Below are positions 57,065-64,000 of a DNA stretch of 64,000 nt, one piece after another (position 1 is the stretch's first letter; every line of letters starts with the position of its first letter). Under the pieces are notes generated by a model. That model made no database searches. It was not told the DNA's origin and was given only the letters and a program-made list of their open reading frames with translations. The position numbers and the translations under genes were made by a program. The stretch is from Alteromonas sp. C1M14 (lineage in GTDB: Bacteria; Pseudomonadota; Gammaproteobacteria; Enterobacterales; Alteromonadaceae), in NCBI RefSeq assembly GCF_018860965.1, contig NZ_JAHKQF010000011.1:124001-188000 (forward strand), read 5' to 3'.

Positions 57065-60000
57065 GGCGCTTTAAAGTTCATATCCTCTAAAAAGCGCTGG
57101 GCTTCAGTTAGTAATACCTGCACTTCTTTAAGTAAGGCGCTAAGATGCTCATCAACTAAAAAGTGTTGATCTTGTTTTAGCGCCGACTCTAATTCTGAGG
57201 CAATCGCCTGTAATTTAGGTGCTCCCGTGTAACAACAGGCTCCGTGCAGTTTGTGCACTTCAGCTTGCAGACCTCCGTAATCTTTCTCGTCCCACAATAC
57301 CTGCAACTGTGCCGTACAATCCGGTAGCAGCTTAATAAAATCATTGAGCAGCATCTTGGCGGTTTCCGGTTGCTGATTGGTACGTTTAACTGCCAGTTGC
57401 CAATCCAGTGTTGGCAACGATAAAGCCGCAGGCTCTGCATGTTGGCACCAGCGTTTGATTAAATCCAAAAGCTCTCCCATTTCCATGGGTTTGGGTAAAT
57501 AATCATCCATGCCCGACGCCAGTAGCCGTTCTTGCTCTTCTTTAAACGCGTGGGCGGTAACGGCAATAATGGGGGTGCCCATATTCAGTGCAGTTTTGCG
57601 AATAAGGCGTGAGGCTTGTAATCCGTCCATTCCCGGCATCTGTACGTCCATCAAAATAAGGTCAAATTCGTCACTTTGACAGCGATTAACCGCGTCTTGG
57701 CCGCTCATGGAGGTGGTGAGGCTTACCGGTGAATGGTCGAGCCATGCGTGGAGTAGTTTCAGGTTCATATCCATGTCATCAACAGCAAGAATACGTGTTT
57801 TCGGTAAGGTATTTACCTTTTCCTGCAACGGATTTTGACGTTTAGCCGATTTCTGATGAAGTATGCCTTCTAATTTAGTTACCGTTAGGGGCATGCGTAT
57901 CTGCTCGTGAAAATGCTGGGTTAAGCTAGGATATTGATTAAACGGTTCTGGGCCTGAATACCAAAGTATGCGTTTTTTCGCGGGGAAGTTTACCAGTTCG
58001 CTTAAGTACGCATTACGCATGTCTAACTTGGTGAGAGGCACAGTGGCAAACAGCAGATCGGCTTGAAATTGTAGGGTTTTTAAAAATGCCAAGGATTCCA
58101 CACTGGTGACATTCGCCCCTAATCGAGTAAGAATGGCAGCGGATGCCCGGCGGGTGGCCGGCAACGGATCCACCAGAACAACCCGTTTTCCTATCCAGTC
58201 GGAGTGGGGAGATAAAATGTATTTCTGACTGAGTTGATTGGCCCGTAGGGTAACGTTAAATGAGCTGCCTAGCCCGGGTGTGCTGGTAAGATCCAGCTCT
58301 CCGCGCATAAGACGCACCAGTTCCCGACATATCACCAACCCTAGCCCGGTGCCCTGATAATTGCGGTTTAGGGCATCATCAACCTGAGAAAATGCACTAA
58401 AGAGTTTTTTCTTATCCTGTCGACTAATACCAATACCCGTGTCTTCAATGCGAAAGGCCATTTCATAAATACCGTGGGGTAGAGAATGGCCACTTACTGC
58501 AAGTGTAATGGCGCCAGAGGGGGTAAATTTCAGTGCATTGCTGAGTAGGTTGTTCAATATCTGTTTGATACGAAACATGTCACCGATGAGCTTTTCAGGT
58601 AGCGGTGATAATTCAAAAACAAATTCAAGCCGTTTTGAGTGCGCAGATTTAGACATGAGGGTAACCATGTCTTCAAGCAATTGATTCGGAGAAAATGGTT
58701 GATTGTTAATTTCCAACTTACCCGCTTCAATTTTGGAAAAATCGAGTACGTCGTTAACGATACCTAACAGGTTATCGGCGGCGGTGTTGATAATACGCAC
58801 CTGTTCTTGCTGTTCTACCGGCAAGGCAGCATGGGTTAATTCTTTACTAAACCCTAATATTGCATTTAACGGCGTGCGTATTTCATGACTCATATTGGCC
58901 AAAAATTGCGATTTAACATTACTGGCGTTTATGGCGTCTTTTCGTGCAATGTCTAAGCGGGCGTTTTGTTCCTCGATTAACTCCATGTTGTTGCGCAGAT
59001 CATTGGTCGCTTGCGCCACTTCCGCTTCTAATTGGCCACGACTTTTTTCCATTAGTGCGATGGAAAAAAGGCCCGCCTCTAAAAATACGCAAACTTGGAA
59101 GCAATAGGTGGTGAATTGGTTGGAAGGCAGTAAGCCGATAAAGCTTAGCATGGCAATTAAGGCCCCAAAAGCGAGCATGCTCCAAGCAAAAATAAAGTAA
59201 CGAGCGGGCTTGAAGTAATTCATGAAGGCTTCAAAGCCGGCATAAATATAACTGCAAATAGCCACCAACCCGATGCCATACACCAAGTTGTTTTTCCAGA
59301 TATGGGGCAACAGGTTAAATATGCATCCTAGGGCGATAATGCCCTGAATAACCAACAGCGTGGTGATCACTGGGTGCGCATTAGGTGAATGCACACGGGT
59401 TTCCAAGAAGGTAATGGTAAATACCCCGGCACTAATACCGATCAACAGAAATATAAGTTCGGTATGGGCGGCAAACCACGGTTGAACCCCTTGGGGGAAT
59501 AAAAGATGAATATGCCCACCCCAAACAAACTGCCACAGTATTACCGCTAAAACATAGCCGACATAGGCCAGTAAACTGGGCTCTTTGGCGCCTAAGAATA
59601 AGACAAAGTTGTACACCGCCAAGATAAATAGGCCGCCATAAAATAGCCCCCATAACAGACTGTCTAATTGGGTGTTGTAACTGTGGATTGGTTCGGGTTG
59701 TACCGATAGGGGCACGATAAGGCTAGATGACGCACTTTCTACCCTCACATACAGTTCCAGTGGCGTATCTACCGGAAGACGGGCACGCATGGTGGGGATC
59801 CGGTAGATTTGTTCAGGTTGTAGCTTGCCTTGATGCGACTGCTGCAGTACCTGATCACCTTGAACCAAATACATATCTACTTTATCAAGTTGGCTAAAGT
59901 TTATGGTAAAAACCCAGTCGTTGATGTTACTGGCATTACTAAAGCGGGTGACTAACCACATGCCTTTATTCTGAAATCCAAGATTTGCATTACCAGAGGT

Positions 60001-60207
60001 AAACCATCGAAAATCGGCGCGCCTGCTGATAACTTCGCTAATGGTTAATTTAGCTGCGTCAGTTTCGTAGTAAATTTCGAAATTATTAGAAAGATCCGAT
60101 TCAACATTCTCGTTAATAAGCTGTAGGGTAGATTGAGCCTGAGTTGGCGCAATACATAAAAAGCACAAGAGAATAACACTGAACCGACACAACAGGTTTG
60201 CGGGCAT
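57061..60207 (-). CDS. Hybrid histidine kinase with 7TMR-DISM sensor, degenerate and true receiver, and HPt
   Basis: Phosphorelay sensor of 1048 residues. Signal peptide (1-24), 7TMR-DISMED2 extracellular domain (about 35-165), seven transmembrane helices (about 180-395), HisKA with SHEIRTPLNAILGFSKEL, HATPase with GTGLGLVICRELV, a receiver-like domain (about 670-790) whose acceptor Asp is replaced (DLLFATV), a true receiver (about 805-925, LILMDVQMPGMDG), and a C-terminal HPt with EVHKLHGACCYTG. The layout resembles BarA-type kinases. Ligand is probably carbohydrate-like for the DISM fold, by family only. No response regulator is adjacent. Confidence 0.92.
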   Translation of the reverse strand: MPANLLCRFSVILLCFLCIAPTQAQSTLQLINENVESDLSNNFEIYYETDAAKLTISEVISRRADFRWFTSGNANLGFQNKGMWLVTRFSNASNINDWVFTINFSQLDKVDMYLVQGDQVLQQSHQGKLQPEQIYRIPTMRARLPVDTPLELYVRVESASSSLIVPLSVQPEPIHSYNTQLDSLLWGLFYGGLFILAVYNFVLFLGAKEPSLLAYVGYVLAVILWQFVWGGHIHLLFPQGVQPWFAAHTELIFLLIGISAGVFTITFLETRVHSPNAHPVITTLLVIQGIIALGCIFNLLPHIWKNNLVYGIGLVAICSYIYAGFEAFMNYFKPARYFIFAWSMLAFGALIAMLSFIGLLPSNQFTTYCFQVCVFLEAGLFSIALMEKSRGQLEAEVAQATNDLRNNMELIEEQNARLDIARKDAINASNVKSQFLANMSHEIRTPLNAILGFSKELTHAALPVEQQEQVRIINTAADNLLGIVNDVLDFSKIEAGKLEINNQPFSPNQLLEDMVTLMSKSAHSKRLEFVFELSPLPEKLIGDMFRIKQILNNLLSNALKFTPSGAITLAVSGHSLPHGIYEMAFRIEDTGIGISRQDKKKLFSAFSQVDDALNRNYQGTGLGLVICRELVRLMRGELDLTSTPGLGSSFNVTLRANQLSQKYILSPHSDWIGKRVVLVDPLPATRRASAAILTRLGANVTSVESLAFLKTLQFQADLLFATVPLTKLDMRNAYLSELVNFPAKKRILWYSGPEPFNQYPSLTQHFHEQIRMPLTVTKLEGILHQKSAKRQNPLQEKVNTLPKTRILAVDDMDMNLKLLHAWLDHSPVSLTTSMSGQDAVNRCQSDEFDLILMDVQMPGMDGLQASRLIRKTALNMGTPIIAVTAHAFKEEQERLLASGMDDYLPKPMEMGELLDLIKRWCQHAEPAALSLPTLDWQLAVKRTNQQPETAKMLLNDFIKLLPDCTAQLQVLWDEKDYGGLQAEVHKLHGACCYTGAPKLQAIASELESALKQDQHFLVDEHLSALLKEVQVLLTEAQRFLEDMNFKAP

Positions 60208-60409
60208 AGGTATTTATTTAGAAACAAAAATATTGGTCTATTAAAGCATCTCATCTGCCATTTGTACAAAATTCTCAACCTAAAATCAGTGGTTATTTGT
60301 TACCGTGGACAGCATCTGAAATGGGAATGCGCTCATGTATTGCGAATTCAGTTGCATTGGCTCACAATGGATGAAAAGCAGTGAACTTAAAATAAAACGA
60401 AAATAACGC

Positions 60410-62695
60410 ATGAGCGACGAAATATTCATCAACCGAGATGGCGTTGAGCAACTTCCCCTACGCCGATTTACCGAAGATGCCTATCTGAACTACTCTATGT
60501 ACGTCATTATGGATAGGGCGTTACCCCATATATCAGACGGGTTGAAGCCAGTTCAACGGCGTATTATTTACGCCATGTCTGATTTAGGACTAAGTGCTAC
60601 CGCGAAATATAAAAAGTCTGCCAGAACCGTGGGGGATGTACTCGGTAAATTCCACCCCCATGGCGACTCTGCTTGTTATGAAGCTATGGTGTTGATGGCT
60701 CAACCTTTTTCTTATCGCTACCCGCTAGTCGACGGACAGGGAAACTGGGGAGCACCAGATGATCCCAAATCCTTTGCTGCCATGCGTTATACCGAGGCCC
60801 GCTTATCACGATTTAGTGAGGTATTGCTCAGTGAGTTAGGTCAGGGCACGGTAGATTGGATGCCCAATTTTGATGGCACTTTGCAAGAGCCCAAAGTGTT
60901 ACCGGCTCGGTTGCCGCATATTTTATTGAATGGGGTTACCGGTATTGCCGTGGGAATGGCCACCGATATTCCGCCTCACAATGTCAGAGAAGTGGCCAAC
61001 GCCTGCGCCATGCTGTTAGACAACAGTAAAGCCAATTTGGACGACATTGCCGAACATGTGTTGGGGCCTGACTACCCCACTGATGCTGAAATTATTACGC
61101 CGCGAGAAGATATACGTAAACTTTATGAGACCGGCCGTGGTTCCATAAAAATGCGTGCTGTTTTTCATGAAGAAAATGGTGACATTGTCATAACGGCCCT
61201 GCCGCACCAAGCTTCCGGTGCCAAAGTGTTAGAACAGATAGCGGGGCAAATGCAGGCGAAAAAACTGCCGATGGTGAGTGATTTGCGGGACGAGTCAGAT
61301 CACGAAAACCCGACACGGCTGGTGGTAACCCCACGTTCTAATCGGGTGGATAACGATCAGCTTATGCAGCATCTTTTTGCCACCACGGATCTGGAAAAAA
61401 GCTATCGCGTCAATCTTAATATGATTGGTCTTGATGGTCGCCCTCAGGTTAAAGATTTGCGCACCATACTGACCGAATGGTTGGTGTGTCGGAAAGATAC
61501 GGTGACTCGGCGATTGCAGTATCGATTGGATAAGGTACTGGCACGCCTACATATCCTTGAAGGTTTGATGGTCGCGTTTTTAAATATTGACGAAGTCATT
61601 GAAATTATTCGTACTTACGAGCGCCCGAAAGCCGAATTGATGCAACGTTTTTCGTTGTCTGATAAGCAAGCTGAGGCCATACTCGAGTTAAAGCTTCGTC
61701 ATCTTGCCAAGCTTGAAGAAATTAAGATCCGTGGCGAACAAGATGAACTTGAGGAAGAACGTAAAAAACTGGAAACCCTGCTTGGTTCAGATCGCCGTTT
61801 AAAAACCCTAATCAAAAAAGAAATTTTGGCCGATGCGGAAAAATACGGCGACGATAGACGCTCGCCCATCGTTATGCGTACTGAAGCCAAAGCGTTGTCT
61901 GAAAAAGAACTTATCCCCTCCGAACCGGTGACGGTGGTGGTGTCTGAAAAAGGCTGGGCCCGTTGTGCGAAAGGCCATGATGTCGACCCAACGGCATTAA
62001 GTTATAAAGCTGGTGACGGATATCTTGCCAGCGCCAAAGGGCGCAGCAATCAGCCTGTGGTGTTTGTTGACTCTTCAGGTCGTACTTTCTCTTGTGATGC
62101 CCATGGTTTACCGTCTGCCCGTAGTCAGGGCGAGCCGCTGACCGGCCGCTTTAGTGTGGTGGGCGGTGAGCAGGTAACTGATGTCCTCATGGGAGAAGAA
62201 AACCAGCGCTATCTGGTGGCATCTGATGCCGGTTACGGATTCGTAGGCAAGTTTTCTGACATGATAAGTAAGAACAAAGCGGGGAAAGCGTTTTTAACCT
62301 TACCTTCTGCCGCGAAGGTGATAACACCACAACCGGTGAATGATATTGAATCTGACTGGTGTCTCTCTATTAGCAACGAAGGGCGTATGTTGCTGTTTCC
62401 GTTACGAGATTTGCCAAGCCTTTCAAAAGGGAAAGGGAATAAGCTAATCAATATTTCAGCAGCTCGAGCAAAAAACCGTGAAGAGTTTGTGACCAGTATT
62501 GCGGTGGTGCCGGAAGGGGCCTCGGTGAAAATACATGCCGGTAAACGTAGTATGGCTTTATCGCCCTCGGATTTGGCCCATTATTATGGTGAGCGCGGCC
62601 GGCGAGGCAACAAACTTCCTCGGGGATTACAGCGGGTTGACGCTGTCACCATTGAAGCTACACACCAAGAAACGGATGACACTAGCGAGCAATAA
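60410..62695 (+). CDS. parC: DNA topoisomerase IV subunit A
   Basis: Decatenates daughter chromosomes with ParE; 761 residues. The catalytic domain shows [19 protein letters not shown], with the quinolone-region Ser and Glu of the E. coli wild-type pattern, and [14 protein letters not shown] with the catalytic Tyr. The C-terminal beta-propeller contains GRSNQPVVF and [13 protein letters not shown]. parE is not in the window. It is monocistronic, with H-NOX starting 84 bases after it. Confidence 0.97.
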   Translation: MSDEIFINRDGVEQLPLRRFTEDAYLNYSMYVIMDRALPHISDGLKPVQRRIIYAMSDLGLSATAKYKKSARTVGDVLGKFHPHGDSACYEAMVLMAQPFSYRYPLVDGQGNWGAPDDPKSFAAMRYTEARLSRFSEVLLSELGQGTVDWMPNFDGTLQEPKVLPARLPHILLNGVTGIAVGMATDIPPHNVREVANACAMLLDNSKANLDDIAEHVLGPDYPTDAEIITPREDIRKLYETGRGSIKMRAVFHEENGDIVITALPHQASGAKVLEQIAGQMQAKKLPMVSDLRDESDHENPTRLVVTPRSNRVDNDQLMQHLFATTDLEKSYRVNLNMIGLDGRPQVKDLRTILTEWLVCRKDTVTRRLQYRLDKVLARLHILEGLMVAFLNIDEVIEIIRTYERPKAELMQRFSLSDKQAEAILELKLRHLAKLEEIKIRGEQDELEEERKKLETLLGSDRRLKTLIKKEILADAEKYGDDRRSPIVMRTEAKALSEKELIPSEPVTVVVSEKGWARCAKGHDVDPTALSYKAGDGYLASAKGRSNQPVVFVDSSGRTFSCDAHGLPSARSQGEPLTGRFSVVGGEQVTDVLMGEENQRYLVASDAGYGFVGKFSDMISKNKAGKAFLTLPSAAKVITPQPVNDIESDWCLSISNEGRMLLFPLRDLPSLSKGKGNKLINISAARAKNREEFVTSIAVVPEGASVKIHAGKRSMALSPSDLAHYYGERGRRGNKLPRGLQRVDAVTIEATHQETDDTSEQ

Positions 62696-62779
62696 TTCAT
62701 ACCAATTAATAAGTTGTCGAAACCCAACCTTGGACTAAACTCAACCTGAGAGAGAATAAAATTTACTCGGGGAAAGGTT

Positions 62780-63319
62780 ATGCTAGGGATTGTTTTTACA
62801 ACATTGGTGGAGATGCTTGAGGAGAAAGTGTCTCCAGAGTTTGCTGATGAAGTGATTGTGGAAGCTAATCTGGATAACGACGGTGCCTATACTGCCGTTG
62901 GATATTATCCGTTTTCAGATATGCAAAAACTACTGACGGTTTTAGTGGATAAAACCGGTAAGCCCCTAGACGCACTATTGTACGACTTTGGGCTGTATCT
63001 TTTTACTAAGTTAGCGTCTGCCCATGGTCAGGTTATGACCGGCAGAACTGGAATTCTAGACGCGTTATCTGTGCTAGATAATGATATTCATGTTCAGGTT
63101 CGCAAACTGTACCCCGATGCGGATCTCCCCACCTTTAATGTGATTTCTCAAACTGATAATTGTATGCGCTTGCGCTACTACTCCTCGCGGGATCTATACT
63201 CTCTAGCCGAAGGATTGATGGATGGCGCCGCTGCGCATTTTGGCCAGCGTATTTCTCGACAGCTTATTAAGCTTGATCAACCTCATACATACGAATTTAG
63301 TATTAGAGTGGAACAGTAA
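62780..63319 (+). CDS. H-NOX heme-binding gas sensor
   Basis: Heme nitric oxide/oxygen-binding domain protein of 179 residues. The proximal His is in DNDIHVQVRKLYPDADLP, and the heme propionate-binding YxSxR motif is in LRYYSSRDLYSLAEG. In related bacteria H-NOX senses NO and controls a kinase or cyclic-di-GMP enzyme encoded next door. The partner gene starts one base after its stop. AAAGG precedes the ATG. Confidence 0.93.
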   Translation: MLGIVFTTLVEMLEEKVSPEFADEVIVEANLDNDGAYTAVGYYPFSDMQKLLTVLVDKTGKPLDALLYDFGLYLFTKLASAHGQVMTGRTGILDALSVLDNDIHVQVRKLYPDADLPTFNVISQTDNCMRLRYYSSRDLYSLAEGLMDGAAAHFGQRISRQLIKLDQPHTYEFSIRVEQ

Positions 63320-63320
63320 C

Positions 63321-64000
63321 GTGTCAGAAAAGAATAGCCGAGATGACGTGGATTTTTTAAAGCGTCGTTTGTCTCGGGAGAAAAAAGCCCGCAAGCAGGC
63401 TGAAACCCTATTGTCTGAAAAAAGCAATGAACTGTACGATGCGCTTCAAGACAGTAAACAGACCGAAAGTCGGTTGAAGCTGGCATTATGGGCGGCCCAG
63501 GAGTCTTTTTGGGAATGGAATGCGAAAGACGATCAGTTTGCTATCCGCGCCTTTTCTTATAAATCCATCAAAGAATTCCATTGGAGCAGTAACACCTTCA
63601 GCTTACTTCGTCATGTGCACGAGGAAGATATCTCCAATCTCGAGTTTCAATGGGCGCTGGTGTTGCATTGCGATCAAGACAGGTTAGAACTGTCCTTTCG
63701 CTATCGCATCAAAGGTCAGTTTCTGTGGATGCGGTTGCGGGGGCGTGTATTAGAAAGAGATGGCAACGGTTCCGCCATCCGTATTGTAGGAACCATTCGG
63801 GACATTACCCACGAACGGGAAGCTGAGCAGTCGTTTCACCTTATGGCATCGGCGTTTGCCAGTTCTAAAGAGCCCATGTTGGTGTTATCTAACGACTTAA
63901 AAATAACCGAGTGTAATAACGCGGGTCAGCGCTTGTTAAGTTTAAAAGATAAAACGACCTGTTTTGGCTGGGCCCTGTTTGATGTATTAGATGAATCAAG
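63321..64000 (+). CDS. PAS-domain signalling protein, partial (H-NOX partner)
   Basis: The gene is cut by the window end after 226 residues. Start GTG 63321, one base after the H-NOX stop. An N-terminal coiled coil (SREKKARKQAETLLSEKSNE) leads to a PAS domain (about 55-165 with GTIRDITHERE) and a second PAS begins about residue 175. The coiled-coil pattern and position are typical of H-NOX-associated sensor kinases or GGDEF enzymes; the output domain is beyond the window. Confidence 0.8.
   Translation, partial: MSEKNSRDDVDFLKRRLSREKKARKQAETLLSEKSNELYDALQDSKQTESRLKLALWAAQESFWEWNAKDDQFAIRAFSYKSIKEFHWSSNTFSLLRHVHEEDISNLEFQWALVLHCDQDRLELSFRYRIKGQFLWMRLRGRVLERDGNGSAIRIVGTIRDITHEREAEQSFHLMASAFASSKEPMLVLSNDLKITECNNAGQRLLSLKDKTTCFGWALFDVLDES

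Overview
The window looks like chromosomal backbone of a marine gammaproteobacterium of the Alteromonadales, probably Alteromonadaceae. I base this on mid-range base composition, the gene complement (glnK-amtB, rpsF-rpsR-rplI, pyrB-hemL, parC, waaA, HPII-type katE, DUF2982) and a class I polyhydroxyalkanoate (PHA) cluster next to a uronate pathway. I see no rRNA, tRNA, insertion sequence, prophage, integrase or CRISPR array. The last gene is cut by the window edge.

Layout. 1-6.3 kb: an Lrp/AsnC regulator, a small helical protein, then a sugar-acid block (uxuB, uxuA, an Nramp-fold permease, a class I mannose-6-phosphate isomerase-like protein). 6.8-11.1 kb: a chemotaxis block cheW, soluble PAS receptor, cheR, cheD. 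11.1-18.7 kb: aminotransferase, HAD hydrolase, DUF985 cupin, aconitase, Tat-exported TIM-barrel protein, DMT permease. 18.8-20 kb: ribosomal protein operon. 20-32 kb: GAF-GGDEF-EAL enzyme, azurin, waaA, cation/proton antiporter, a lipoprotein, purU, thpR, hrpB. 32-40 kb: PHA region (phaB, phaZ, two phasins, phaR, phaC, DUF6489) with a transglycosylase and a DUF4168 protein in between. 40-46.4 kb: PBP1b, an EEP-fold lipoprotein, an unlisted 36-residue membrane protein, DUF808, a proline-rich membrane protein. 46.6-48.3 kb: glnK-amtB behind a sigma-54 promoter. 48.4-52.6 kb: glycosyltransferase, katE, Dyp-type peroxidase. 52.6-64 kb: a pyrB-hemL-cyclase operon, a 46-residue protein overlapping DUF2982, a hybrid kinase, parC, and H-NOX with a PAS sensor protein.

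How the genes work together. uxuB and uxuA convert fructuronate to 2-keto-3-deoxygluconate, and the adjacent permease has lost the canonical Nramp metal ligands, so it may carry the organic substrate. The receptor ends in a CheR-type tethering pentapeptide and sits beside cheR and cheD, forming a receptor-modification module without its own cheA, cheB or cheY. The PHA genes cover reduction, polymerisation, granule coating, depolymerisation and granule-sensing repression, with CTGCA-N-TGCAG dyads upstream of the phasins and phaR. GlnK and AmtB form the nitrogen-limitation ammonium uptake pair. katE and the Dyp peroxidase diverge around a perfect 17-bp dyad.

Most of the window is ordinary. The items most worth checking are the Nramp-fold permease, the two small membrane proteins, the katE/Dyp dyad and the PhaR-type operators. 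I found no clear large undescribed system.
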